DNA of 64,000 nt from Sphingobacteriales bacterium (GTDB taxonomy: Bacteria > Bacteroidota > Bacteroidia > Chitinophagales > UBA2359), in the NCBI GenBank assembly GCA_016711295.1, contig JADJTE010000001.1, positions 186,001 to 250,000 on the forward strand, written 5' to 3'. A program made the translations under genes and the position numbers. Below the pieces are notes generated by a model that saw only the letters and a program-made list of their open reading frames with translations, searched no databases and had not been told where the DNA came from. This document shows positions 1 to 9,346 of this stretch, piece by piece; positions within the stretch are counted from its first letter, which is position 1, and every line of letters starts with the position of its first letter.

Positions 1-32
1 TGACGGCAAGCCGCACACCCTATATCGCTCGA

Positions 33-311
33 CTAATGGTGGTGATGGTGGTGGGCGTGTTGCAAGCGCGTGACGAACTTGGTCAGTTTTGATTTCAAGT
101 TAGAGGCTTTGTTTTTGTGCACCAAATTTTTCTTGGCTAATTTGTCTATCATGCTCACAACAGAAGGCAACATATTGGCAGCAGCCACTTTGTCGTGTGT
201 GTGGCGTAAAGCTTTGATGGCGTTGCGCGTTGTTTTTTTGTGGTAGCGATTGCGCAGACGGCGCGTTGCCGTTTGGCGAATTCTCTTTAAGGCTGATTTA
301 TGGTGTGCCAT
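33..311 (-). CDS. rpsT: 30S ribosomal protein S20 with C-terminal His6
   Basis: Small basic 92-aa protein of the bS20 family, which binds 16S rRNA in the 30S subunit. The N-terminus (MAHHKSALKRIRQ) and the Lys/Arg-rich helical body with NAIKALR and SKLTKFVTRL segments are typical. Family members usually end soon after the last helix. This one continues as QHA plus six consecutive histidines (codons at about 36-53) before a TAG stop, so it looks like a natural hexahistidine tag. The ATG is preceded by a Bacteroidetes -7 promoter element at 347-354. Family assignment is certain; the function of the tail is unknown. Confidence 0.95.
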   Translation of the reverse strand: MAHHKSALKRIRQTATRRLRNRYHKKTTRNAIKALRHTHDKVAAANMLPSVVSMIDKLAKKNLVHKNKASNLKSKLTKFVTRLQHAHHHHHH

Positions 312-346
312 ACTTCAATAGTTCGGTAGATTTTAATTTTGGTGTG

Positions 347-354
347 CAAAGGTA
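347..354 (-). promoter_or_regulatory. -7 promoter element of rpsT
   Basis: On the minus strand this reads TACCTTTG, matching the Bacteroidetes primary-sigma -7 consensus TAnnTTTG. It lies about 36 nt upstream of the rpsT ATG. Confidence 0.6.
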
Positions 355-502
355 CGACTTTTTGTGAAAACTGCTTACTTTTGCCCAAAAAAAATCGGAA
401 AAAAATACGCTACCTCAGTGCCAAGCGTGACCCTATTGGGCTTTAAAAGTCAAATTTTAAAAAATGCTGCATACAGTTTGCCTCAAACACCAATTAAACG
501 CT

Positions 503-510
503 TACCTTTG
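503..510 (+). promoter_or_regulatory. -7 promoter element of the porP-like gene
   Basis: TACCTTTG, with a TTG at 478-480 that could serve as the -33 element. It sits inside the longest open frame upstream of the porP-like gene. This argues that translation starts at the ATG at 575 and not at any earlier codon. Confidence 0.55.
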
Positions 511-574
511 TGCTGCTTATATCAACACACAGCAGCCAGGTGCTATTTTTATACGACCGAAAAACACATATATC

Positions 575-1529
575 ATGACCATACGTTGCCTATTTAGTTT
601 TTCTTTATTACTATACATCTGCCTATCGGGTCTGAACCTCTATGCCCAACAAGACGCACAATATACACAATATATGTTCAATGGCTTGGTGATAAATCCT
701 GCTTACGCAGGCACGCGCGACGCTGTGAGCCTCACGGCTATCTATCGCCACCAATGGGCAGGTTTTGCGGGTGCGCCGCGCTCGGTCTCGGCAAGCATCC
801 ATAGCCCCGTAGGCAATAAAATGGGTTTGGGTTTCTTTTTGGAAAATGACAAAATAGGCGTACACAACCGCCTAAGTGCTTACGGAAGTTATGCCTACCG
901 CATTCCGATTAACGACGCTACGCAGTTGTCGCTCGGCTTAGATGCGGGTTTGCTCTATTATACCTCCGATTGGACACAAGCACCCAACCCCGTCAACCCT
1001 GACGACCCACAATTTGCCAACAACGTATCGCGCGTGTTGCCCAATTTCGGGCTGGGAGCCTATTGGTATAGCGATCGCTACTATGTGGGTTTGTCTGTAC
1101 CGCACTTATTGAGTAGCCGCCTCGACGACCCCGACGCACTCAATTATGTATCAAAATACGATATGCACTTATTTTTGACGGGCGGCGTAGTATTTGACCT
1201 CAGCGAGAGCGTAAAATTAAAGCCCACTATTTTGCTCAAATCTATACCTGCCAAAGCTCCTATCGAATTTGATGCCAATATCAATTTCTTGTTCAACGAT
1301 GCTTTTGGGCAGGTGTGGGCTATCATAGCGGCACGGGCATAGCGGCTATCCTGCAATACCAATTTGCCAATAACTTTGCGAATAGGTTATGCCTACGATT
1401 TTAACCTCAATAACTTAGCACCCCACCAATTCAGGCTCGCACGAAATTATGTTGGGTTGGGATTTTGCCCGCAATAGCCCCAAAGCACCAAAGGACAAAG
1501 GTAAGGTATTAAGCCCGCGCTATTTCTAA
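575..1529 (+). pseudogene. PorP/SprF-family T9SS outer-membrane protein, frame broken
   Basis: The family comprises outer-membrane beta-barrel proteins linked to type IX secretion and gliding. A signal peptide (LLYICLSGLNLYAQQ) precedes the hallmark QYTQYMFNGLVINPAYAGTR, followed by HQWAGFAGAPRS, typical of the family. The ATG at 575 is preferred because a promoter element lies just upstream. The frame runs cleanly to about 1318 and then stops at 1342. The expected ending (SGTGIAAILQYQF, RIGYAYDFN, HEIMLGWDF, LSPRYF) continues in other frames to the TAA at 1527-1529. That implies three single-base shifts near 1318, 1374 and 1432. Sequencing error is more likely than decay. Confidence 0.85.
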
Positions 1530-1580
1530 GTCGTTTTGGGTTTTGCCAGAACTACAAAAAAATATATTTTCATTAAAAAC

Positions 1581-1621
1581 TTAGCGGTATCGAGCTTGTG
1601 TTCGATACCGCTAAATTTTTG
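1581..1621 (+). terminator. Rho-independent terminator of the porP-like gene
   Basis: A perfect 13-bp stem TTAGCGGTATCGA / TCGATACCGCTAA with an 8-nt loop is followed by a short T run. It lies about 50 nt after the reconstructed stop. Confidence 0.85.
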
Positions 1622-1761
1622 GGCAAGGGCTTAGTTAAGCCAAGCGCAATAGTGAATAATTAGTAGTTTAAAGGTCAGTTATTTTACTTACTAAACAAGC
1701 ATTTTTACAAACATGTTTCATTGTTTAATTTTATTCGTTAAACCCCAACGCTTGAAAATAG

Positions 1762-1874
1762 GTAACTATTCAGCCTTGCAGGAGGAACTAATCGAATAGG
1801 CAGCGATGTCAGGCATTATTAGATAAATATTGCTCATTACCCCAAACCCAAAACCCTATACCCTAAATAGTTAC
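1762..1874 (+). repeat. MITE-like repeat family A, copy 1 (113 bp)
   Basis: The left end GTAACTATTCAG and right end CTAAATAGTTAC are near-perfect inverted repeats. The interior shares GCGATGTCAGGCATTATTAG and an AACCCTATACCC stretch with the other five copies. The flanks show no target duplication. Confidence 0.8.
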
Positions 1875-2117
1875 AAGTTAATAGTCAAAATTAGACAGTT
1901 AATGTGCTAAAAAACCAAGTATCACAAGCTACAAACAGCATCACAAGTTGCTCATAACCATCAACTGTATGGGCACGGAGGTAGAATATGGCGGTTTTTT
2001 GCCGTTTTTTCGACCTATTCTGCTGATATATTTATTGCATCAACCTATTTCGGGGTGTGCTAAGTGCTTTTTGGCGGCGAGTCGGGCGGTATGGGGTTAT
2101 GACGTAGGCAAACTGCG

Positions 2118-2823
2118 CTACTTAGTGGTAGCAGTAGGTTGCTTTCTAAATAATTCGGTAGAGAAAGTGATTTGCAAAAAATCGCGCCCTATTTCATTGT
2201 CAATCTTGTAGTCGAATTGGTGCAAGTAGCCTGCTTGGAGCATAATTGTGCGAGACGGTTTGTAGCCGAAAGAAAAGGCAAACCTATTCCGCTCAAAAAA
2301 AGGTGCGTTGTCCGAAAAAAACAGTTCGTCGCTAAGGCTGATTTGGTAGGGCTGATACTTGTCTTTTGCTTTGCCAAAAGGATAAGCTATGCTCAATCGA
2401 TACCTGAAACGGTTGCGATAGCCGTTGCTCGTAAACCTAAATTCTGCTCTGTATCGCTGCTCTATTTTAGCTTGCCTATCGATTGATTCATAATTAGCTG
2501 GGCCAAATCCTAAATTCGTCATTTCTTTTGGGCAGGACAAAGTTTCCCCCATCTTGATAGGTTTGGTAACTACCTGCTGCAAGAGATACAGCCGTGTTTT
2601 TGTCTATTTTATAGGTAGCACCGCCTTTGTACTCGTAATAGTAAAAGTAGTTGTAAAATTCTAATGACCGCACTTGCGCTTCGCCAAACAAACTCCATTT
2701 GTCATCAAAATGGTATCTTATATTGGCAATATTCCAACTACCCAAGTCAGAACTCTGTGCAAAAGCGTTATTGCCAAAACCTACAACAATACCTATTGCG
2801 AATATTGTTCGCCTTATCATCAT
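2118..2823 (-). pseudogene. DUF2490 family protein, one frameshift
   Basis: DUF2490 proteins are predicted outer-membrane beta-barrels of unknown function, common in Bacteroidota. The first half has a signal peptide (MMIRRTIFAIGIVVGFGNNAFAQ region) and the strand-rich segments WSLFGEAQVRSLEFYNYFYY and KRNDEFRIW. The second half, in another frame, has IDRQAKIEQRYRAEFRF, RFRYRLS and a terminal barrel strand (FLQITFSTELF). The shift is near 2490-2500, where QLIMNQ would bridge the halves in the third frame. Several ATGs precede the signal peptide; 2823 is the best fit. Confidence 0.7.
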
Positions 2824-2872
2824 TAATATCATTGTGTTAATATGCGAAATATAATTATATAATACTGCCATT

Positions 2873-2914
2873 CTGCCAGACTTGCTTCGCCCCGAAGTAA
2901 TTTTGGCAGAATGA
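2873..2914 (-). repeat. Inverted repeat between a RAYT remnant and the DUF2490 gene
   Basis: CATTCTGCCA at the left pairs with TGGCAGAATG at the right around an inner ACTTGCTTCG / CGAAGTAA arm, giving a long imperfect hairpin. There is no clear T tract, so it may be a REP-like palindrome rather than a terminator. Confidence 0.5.
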
Positions 2915-2924
2915 TAGATAGATT

Positions 2925-2950
2925 GTAACTATTTAGGCGGTTTTATCTCT
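2925..2950 (+). repeat. Left end of MITE-like family B
   Basis: About 26 bp matching the start of the complete family-B element at 39605 (GTAACTATTTAGGCGG then TTTTATC). The remainder of the element is missing. The RAYT remnant runs directly into this end. Confidence 0.6.
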
Positions 2951-3154
2951 CTCTTGCGTGGTTTCGGGCGAATACGTAGGTTCGCCCTTACGAGGTTCGC
3001 CCCTAAGAGGTTCGCCAAACAAATACGCCCGATTCTGGCAACAAAGGGTAATAAAATATAAACCTGCCTGCGAATAATTGTATCCTTTTAACCGGATAGA
3101 TTGGTATTGGGGGCAGGCATGTAGGTCTGCCGTAATATTTGGGTTATATTTCAT
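2933..3154 (-). pseudogene. Truncated RAYT (REP-associated Y1 transposase)
   Basis: The segment SIRLKGYNYSQAGLYFITLC (about residues 19-38) followed by CQNRAYLFGE is the standard N-terminus of IS200-like/RAYT Y1 transposases of Bacteroidota. Only about 48 residues of homology remain; the HUH and catalytic Tyr regions are absent. The tail is a short repeat (GEPLRGEPRKGEP), and the last codons plus stop are supplied by the end of a family-B repeat. The gene starts 3 nt after the stop of the half-hsdS. Not functional as a transposase. Confidence 0.75.
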
Positions 3155-3157
3155 TGG

Positions 3158-3785
3158 TTAATTTTCGTCATTAGGAAACGTCAATAACAAATCCCGATAA
3201 TATTCGTACTGCTTCTGCCGCAAGGCTATCTCTTTCGGCAAACCCTCGCTAATAGAATTGACCAAGGTATCAAATTTATCTAAAATGGAAGCTATGCGTT
3301 CTTGCTCGGAGAGGGGTGGAATGGGGATTTTGATTTTTTTTACAATCTGTGCATTTATGTTTGTCTGCGAACCTGCACCAAGTGATTTTATATACTCATA
3401 CTGACTTAATAAAAAATGATATACATACCGATAATGTCCTATTTTTTCATCAATCTGAATATTTGCACAAGCTTGATTTGTATATAATGGAATTTTATTA
3501 ATACCAACTTTACCAACAGTTGCTCCATACATTGCAACGATTACACAGTTCTCAGGAATCATTTTAGCACTTGAGTTTTTAAGACCTGCTTCTGTAATTT
3601 TTACACCTGTGTCCCAAATATCACCAATACCAACTTCTTGGGTTCGCAACCAAGGAATTTCCCCCCCCATAATAGGCTTCAACACTAGTATTGGGTGTAC
3701 CGCCAGAATAAATTTTGACAGCCACCTCCCCCAGCGTTTTCCACTGCACGGTTGCTCCTTGTAGCAATTTATCTAAGTAGCTCAT
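3158..3785 (-). pseudogene. Half-size type I restriction specificity subunit (HsdS-like), frameshifted
   Basis: HsdS subunits direct type I restriction-modification complexes to their target site. An ATG at 3785 gives MSYLDKLLQGATVQWKTLGE, then SGGTPNT; the frame shifts at a run of eight C/G at 3661-3668 and continues as GGEIPWLRTQEVG. One target-recognition domain follows (LGAGSQTNINAQIVKKIKI, PPLSEQERIASILDKFDTL) with the conserved helix ALRQKQYEYYRDLLLTF. The total of about 209 aa is half the usual two-domain length. No hsdM or hsdR is adjacent, so it is an orphan or a deletion remnant of a larger hsdS. Confidence 0.8.
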
Positions 3786-4246
3786 TTGTTTGAATCAGGG
3801 TTTATTTGGTTTTAAGATTTTCAGTATTTTGTATTTTGCTTCGACCACCATTCACCATTCACCATTAATGGTCTGATTTCTAAATTTTGAGTATTAATTT
3901 TACCTATCATATATTCATTTCCAAGCATTAGTACTTAAGAAATAGCGTTAGATAATTGAGATATTAGTTCAAGAACTCCCCCTAACCCCATCTTTGAGGG
4001 GGAATTTACACAAGATATAACTTGCTGATTATCAATGATTTATCATAAATTATAAAAAATATTTAATGCACACCATCTTTAAAATGCCGTAGGCATATTA
4101 CATCGGTAACATCTGACAGACACAAGCCTGAGCATACCGTAGGCATGAAACTCGTGTAAGGTAAGTGTATAAAACTTAAAAATCAAACAATTAACCACTA
4201 ACCATTCACCACTAACCACTAAAAACTACCCACTAAAAACTAACCA
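3786..4246. other. Gene-free interval with small repeats
   Basis: No credible gene. It contains ACCATTCACC direct repeats (3845-3865), a 7-bp-stem hairpin TCCCCCT/AGGGGGA (about 3980-4005), a degenerate piece of family-B repeat (4077-4150, two GCCGTAGGCAT motifs) and the start of the ACTAAAAACT tandem array. Confidence 0.6.
4077..4150 (+). repeat. Partial copy of MITE-like family B
   Basis: AATGCCGTAGGCAT, then TAACATCTGACAGAC, then CCGTAGGCATG, matching the core of family B without its termini. Confidence 0.5.
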
Positions 4247-4261
4247 CTAAAAACTACCAAC
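4190..4261. repeat. Tandem minisatellite, unit about 13-14 bp
   Basis: Repeated ACCACTAAAAACT-type units, degenerate on the left. The same unit occurs in the opposite orientation at 39541-39604. Confidence 0.7.
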
Positions 4262-6376
4262 TATTCGATACACCACCCAAGCCGCTGCGTATGCCAAGAT
4301 GGTCATATATACGAGCATCAAGACAGCCCATTTCCAAGAGCCTGTTTCGCGTCGGGTGACGGCTAAGGTACTCATACATTGCATAGCAAAGGCATAAAAC
4401 ACCAATAGCGCGAAACCTACGGCGGGCGTATAAACGGGTTTGCCCGTAGCGGGGTTGGTCTCTGCTCTCATGCGTTCGATGATGGGTTTGGGGTTATCTT
4501 CGTCCCAGCCCGATACGCTGTATATAGTAGCCATTGTGCCTACGAATACCTCGCGGGCGGCAAAACTTGTGAGTAGGGCAATACCTATTTTCCAATCAAA
4601 ACCGAGAGGGCGTATGAGCGGCTCTATCGTATGCCCGATAATACCTGCATAGGAATTTTGTATTTTTTCGCTACTGCGAGCCGTTTCTATGGCAGCTACT
4701 TGGGTGCTGTCGGTGGCGGCTACTTGTTGCAAGGCGGTATCGTGGTGCGCATCTATTTGGGCAAAGCGGTTGCCAGGGTCCGTAGGAGGCGAGAAACCAC
4801 AATAATACAGAGATAATCATAATGACCTTGCCCGCTTCTAAGACAAATGATTTGCATTTTTGGTAAATCATCAGCGCAGCATTTTTCCAATTGGGCATGC
4901 GATAAATCGGTAGTTCGGCGATATAGGTGCCTGATTTATCGTAGCCTAAGTATTTTTGAGTATTGCTGCCGCTATCAGTGCGGTTACAAATCCCAATATA
5001 TACATGCCGCCCATTACCAGCCCTTGCAGGCTGAAAAAGCCTATCAAGCGTATATCGGGCACAAACATACTTATCAGCAGTATATATATGGGTATGCGTG
5101 CCGAGCAACTCATCAGCGGTGTCACCATAATAGCAATGAGCCGCTCGAACGGATTGGGTATTGAACGTGCCATCATAATAGAAGGCACGGCGCAAGCCAT
5201 ACCTCCTATAAGCGGCACGATAGCCCGCCCACTAAGCCCAAAGGGGCGCATAAGGCGGTCGAGCAAGAATATAACGCGCGACATATAGCCCGATTCTTCG
5301 AGCAGCGCGATGAAGAAAAATAAAAAGGCGATTTGGGGTATAAAAACGACGATGCCGCCCAAACCTGCTACTATGCCATTGATAAACAGATTGCTCCACC
5401 ATGCTTGGGGCAATACCTTGACGAGCCAAGCCATGAGGCTGCCAAACGCGCTTTCGATGAGGTCGGCGGGGTAGCTTGCCCACGTAAAAATGGCTTGGAA
5501 GATGAGCATCAAAATGATTCCGAATATGGTATAGCCCCCAAAGCGATGTAGCAAAATGCGGTCTAATTGGTTGGTCAGTTTTTCGGAGGCACTTGGTTTA
5601 TTGCTCAATACGCCTTGCAGCAAGGCTTCGGTGCGGTCGTAGCGCAGCAACATCTCGTCGGCGGCGTGCAAGGTGGCTTGTTCGGGCGATACCCATGCTT
5701 GTATCTGTCGGATTTGGTCGGGGCTTAGTCGCGCAAAGTCGCGGGGATATATCAAGGCTTGAAAAGCGCGATACGAGTTTTGCGTGCCTAACCATTGGCA
5801 GATGGTATTGGTATATCGCTCCAAATCTAAGGGCGGTACAAAAATGCGCTGTGTGGCGGCGGTGGGTGTTTGGGCAATGGCGGCTTTGAGTTCTTTGACA
5901 CCCGCGCCCGTCAAGCCCGACAAGGCAATTACAGGGGTTTGTAGACGTTGCGCCAATAAGTCGATGTGTAGGCTAATACCTTCTTTCTCAATCAAGTCGG
6001 ACATATTCACCGCTACTACGAGGGGTATGCCCCAATCGATAATTTGGCTCACCAATATCATGCCGCGTTTGAGTTGTGTAGCATCTACTACTACGACCAA
6101 CAAATCGGGGTGGTCGGGGTGCTGTGGATTGCGCACTACCTCGCAAGTAATGCGCTCTTCTTCGCCATTGGGATAAAGCGTATAAGTGCCTGGTAGGTCG
6201 GTAAGCGTGGCTTGCCTGTTGTTGGGCAATACGAGCGTTGCGCTTTTGCGCTCTACCGTAACGCCCGGAAAATTGCCCGTGCGTTGGTTCATTCCCGTCA
6301 AGCGATTGAACAACGACGATTTGCCACTATTGGGCGTACCGAGTAGGGCTACTTTTAAATTTGTGGCTCTATCCAT
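4247..6376 (-). pseudogene. feoB: Ferrous iron transporter FeoB, two frameshifts
   Basis: FeoB is the inner-membrane Fe(II) uptake protein with an N-terminal G-protein domain. Visible motifs are G1 GTPNSGKS, G3 DLPGTY, G4 NMSD and G5-like SGLTGAG, all in the first 180 residues. The Gate-domain helices follow (IPQIAFLFFFIALLEESGYM, GCAVPSIMMAR-type segment, PLMSCSARIPIY). Frame changes occur near 4960 (before KSGTYIAELPIYRMP) and near 4785 (after VLLWFLASYGPG). The remainder (SFAAREVFVGTMATIYSV, QCMSTLAV) then runs to a stop at 4247. The reconstructed length is 710 aa, normal for the family. It overlaps feoA by 22 bp, so the two are translated together. Confidence 0.92.
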
Positions 6377-6615
6377 ATCTGTGCGGCATCGGCTTTGCGT
6401 AACGAAATTTTGGTGCCATTAATCGACAAAGCAATTGGGTCGCCCAGAGGAGCTATATTAGCTATGGATAGGCGGTTGCCGACAGAAACGCCCATCTTGA
6501 GCAAAGCTAAACGAAGATTATCGCTAACTACTGCCACTATGACGGCTTGTTGGTATAAACCTAACGAAGACAAGGGCACCGCCGTAGGCGAATCGGTAAA
6601 ACAAATAGAGGGCAT
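6355..6615 (-). CDS. feoA: FeoA-domain ferrous iron transport accessory protein
   Basis: An 86-aa SH3-like FeoA protein that assists FeoB. The family pattern is visible: PLSSLG near the start, LLKMGVSVGNRLSI and the ending PIALSINGTKISLRKADAAQI. It is the first gene of the feoAB operon and overlaps feoB. A Fur-type palindrome and a TAnnTTTG element lie directly upstream, so iron-dependent repression is likely. Confidence 0.88.
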   Translation of the reverse strand: MPSICFTDSPTAVPLSSLGLYQQAVIVAVVSDNLRLALLKMGVSVGNRLSIANIAPLGDPIALSINGTKISLRKADAAQIWIEPQI

Positions 6616-6641
6616 ACTTTAAGCGGGGTGGGTTTGGCGGT

Positions 6642-6649
6642 GCAAATGT
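6642..6649 (-). promoter_or_regulatory. -7 promoter element of feoAB
   Basis: Reads TACATTTG on the minus strand (TAnnTTTG), 27 nt upstream of the feoA start and adjacent to the Fur-type operator. Confidence 0.6.
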
Positions 6650-6658
6650 ACGCCTTAT

Positions 6659-6673
6659 TTAGAATGATTCTAA
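6659..6673. promoter_or_regulatory. Fur-type operator upstream of feoAB
   Basis: A perfect 7-1-7 palindrome TTAGAAT-G-ATTCTAA. This has the architecture of the Fur core motif (TGATAAT-n-ATTATCA). It sits just upstream of the -7 element, between -7 and -33, where a bound repressor would block RNA polymerase. A DtxR-type regulator is an alternative. Confidence 0.65.
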
Positions 6674-6856
6674 GCAAATGGCAATAATTTTTAGTGTTTG
6701 CCCTAACTTTCTGGGGCATAAAATTGGGACAAACGCTAATATACCGAGCCAAGCGCCGATATATAGATGTATCTATTGACCACAAAAATCTCCCAATTGC
6801 GCCTTGCTCATTCGCGCTATTGGGAAGGTGAATTGATGCCTCGACCTACCCAAATA

Positions 6857-9346
6857 TTATTGCACCACTACTTTGATGCAGCCTTTGCCGCGCTGATTTT
6901 CGCGCCAACAGATGATATATACGCCGCTCTGCCATTGATTAGCGGGTAGGTTGAGGGTGGTGGCACCGACGGGTAGGGCTTCGCTATACACCATCTTGCC
7001 ATTGCTGGCATACACTGTTATTTCCGACAGAGGTTTGGGTGCTTCTTCCCATACGAGGCTGATATTGCCTACGGTTGTAGGGTTGGGCTGCGCCTTGAAG
7101 TGGGCTGTTTGTTCGGGGATAGCGGGATTAGAGCCTATATAAAGTTCGCACGGAGTAGGCGTAATCATTGTGTCGGTGGTGGAACTGTCATAGCCGAGTG
7201 CGTACTCGCCATATTGCAATTGTGGCACCGTAATAGTGCCTTTTTTGTCGGTGCTGCTGCTGCCTGTTTCTAATACGGCATCGTTTACTACTTGCCAATT
7301 CCCGTTCCAAGGGGCAAATGTCTCAACTTGCGGACGGAACAGCAGACGCAGATTGTTCTCATTGCCCGTAATAAGATTGTTATCTAAGTAGCCTCCTGTG
7401 CTGGTGCTGCCGTTATAGGTAAAAGTGGCTGATGCATCAAAAGTGCTTTGGCTATATCCCTCGACCGTCCAATAGCGGTTAGGCGATAATTTAATATTAT
7501 CTGGTACTGCATAATTCCCCTGGTCATCAAAGCGGTCGGGTGCTATGCGGTTGTGTATAATGCGCAATAGCGTAGTATCGACAATATTATTAACTGCTAC
7601 GCTGACGCGAGTAGTCGGAAAATCGTAGCTGCCTGTAGTGTTGATGAAGCGGTGATAATCTGTCGAGGCATCGTTTATTTTTTCGTCAAAATCGAGGGCT
7701 ATATAAACATAATCGGCATCCGAAAGCCAATACCAGTTACAAGAAGCCGCGCCACTAAATACGGTTTCGATATGTCGGTTAAAATGTTCGTCAAAAAAGC
7801 TAACTTCGAGTGGTACGTTATTATATAAGTTGGGATTGGCGTAGTGGCGTTGGCGGATGAGATAATCGGGGCTGTCTGTTCGTGGTGCGCCAACTCCAAG
7901 AATGTACGTTGATACTGCAAAGTGGGCGAAACCTGGTTGTTTCACCCAATCGTCGAAAAAATGGGTCAGGTCTATACCCGAACAGGCAGACATATAATCG
8001 CGAAATTGGTCGGTATTGGCAGTTGAAAAAGCAAAGGCATCTAAGTATTGGCGCAGGCAACCGAAAAACAGGGTGTCGCCCATATAGCCGCGGAGGGTAT
8101 GGGCTACGTCTGCGCCTTTGTTATAGACGTGTTCGCCGTAGGTAGCTTCAAAGGGCACGCCCGCCACGGGCAGGTAGCTGCCGTCGTTGATGTGGGCGAG
8201 GGTCAGAACGCGGTCGTGGTTGTTGCGCACTTCGTCCAAATAGCGTTGTTTGCCATATACTGCCTCGGTAAAATAATGCGCTGCATACGATGCCCAGCCT
8301 TCGTTGAGCCACATATCGGCAGGGGTTTCGCAGGTGACTAAATTGCCAAACCAATGGTGGGCAAACTCGTGCGACATTAGGCTCTCCCAATCCAAATTGC
8401 CATTGACGGCAAAGGAAGGATAAGCAATATTGGTGGCGTGTTCCATAGCGCCGCCCGAAAAGGGCACCACTACAAAACCTATGCGGTCGAATGAGTAGGC
8501 ACCGAAAGCGTTTTCAAACGCGCTGATGCAATCAGGTAGATGAACAAAGGAAGCGCGTAAGTCGCTTGTATCGGCTGCGCGGGCACCCAACTGCACCAGA
8601 ATTGTATCGGCAATGCCATAGTGTTGCCATTCGAGGGTTTGGTAATTACTCACCGCTACTGATGCCAGATAGGTAGGTATGCTTTGGTACATGTTCCAAT
8701 GCCAGGTTTTGGTATCGTCGGCGTTATCAGTGCTGCCCTCCAAAACGCCGTTGCAGAACGCTTTTCTGTTGGGGTTGGTGGTAATATGGAAACTATATGT
8801 CGAGCGTTCGACAAAATTATCGACACACGGAAACCAAGCCCTGCCGTAGCTGGGTGGGTCTATACCGATGCCTACGCCCAGGTTATAGGCGTGGTCGGCT
8901 GCGAAATAAAAGCCACCAAAGACAGCCGTAGGCGGGTTGCCGTGATATTGCACGCGCACACGCAAGGTATCGCTCACGTTAGCAGGGCTTAACAAATTGA
9001 CGCGCAACAAGGCGTTGGTATGCGAAAATTCTGCGGGTATGCCATTTACTTCTACGCCCGTAATGTTTAGGTCTTGTAGGTCTAACAATACTTGTGCGAG
9101 GTCGTTGATGCGGGGCAGCAGGCTTACTTCACATTCGCCGATGAGTTCGGCGGTGCTGGTCAGTTGTGTGAGGCGCAGGCTGATGTCGTAGTGCAATACG
9201 TCAATGGTATCGCTGCGCGAATTGTCGGCGTTTAGGTCGGGCAATAAGAGCGGAGAGCTACAAGCGGGGTGGGCAAATGCGGTGCTGAGGCTTGTAAGAA
9301 GCAGTAAGACCAAAGCAATACGAAATAGGAACAATTGGGTTTTCAT
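6857..9346 (-). CDS. Secreted M1-family aminopeptidase with T9SS sorting domain
   Basis: An 829-aa zinc aminopeptidase of the M1 (gluzincin) family. A signal peptide (residues 1-25, ending STAFA) is followed by the N-terminal beta domain. Next come the exopeptidase motif as GGAMEH (usual form GAMEN) and the zinc site HEFAHHW near residue 325, with the third ligand in LNEGWASY. The last roughly 80 residues (PNPTTVGNISLVW, ITVYASNGKMVY, LPANQWQSGVYIICW) form a type A T9SS sorting domain. The enzyme is therefore predicted to be exported and released or anchored at the cell surface. It stands alone in its transcription unit. Confidence 0.93.
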   Translation of the reverse strand: MKTQLFLFRIALVLLLLTSLSTAFAHPACSSPLLLPDLNADNSRSDTIDVLHYDISLRLTQLTSTAELIGECEVSLLPRINDLAQVLLDLQDLNITGVEVNGIPAEFSHTNALLRVNLLSPANVSDTLRVRVQYHGNPPTAVFGGFYFAADHAYNLGVGIGIDPPSYGRAWFPCVDNFVERSTYSFHITTNPNRKAFCNGVLEGSTDNADDTKTWHWNMYQSIPTYLASVAVSNYQTLEWQHYGIADTILVQLGARAADTSDLRASFVHLPDCISAFENAFGAYSFDRIGFVVVPFSGGAMEHATNIAYPSFAVNGNLDWESLMSHEFAHHWFGNLVTCETPADMWLNEGWASYAAHYFTEAVYGKQRYLDEVRNNHDRVLTLAHINDGSYLPVAGVPFEATYGEHVYNKGADVAHTLRGYMGDTLFFGCLRQYLDAFAFSTANTDQFRDYMSACSGIDLTHFFDDWVKQPGFAHFAVSTYILGVGAPRTDSPDYLIRQRHYANPNLYNNVPLEVSFFDEHFNRHIETVFSGAASCNWYWLSDADYVYIALDFDEKINDASTDYHRFINTTGSYDFPTTRVSVAVNNIVDTTLLRIIHNRIAPDRFDDQGNYAVPDNIKLSPNRYWTVEGYSQSTFDASATFTYNGSTSTGGYLDNNLITGNENNLRLLFRPQVETFAPWNGNWQVVNDAVLETGSSSTDKKGTITVPQLQYGEYALGYDSSTTDTMITPTPCELYIGSNPAIPEQTAHFKAQPNPTTVGNISLVWEEAPKPLSEITVYASNGKMVYSEALPVGATTLNLPANQWQSGVYIICWRENQRGKGCIKVVVQ

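Noticed and set aside
1948..2211. 87-codon + strand open frame overlapping the DUF2490 gene end
   Set aside because: Low-complexity hydrophobic translation, overlaps the 3' end of a real gene and shows no family features.
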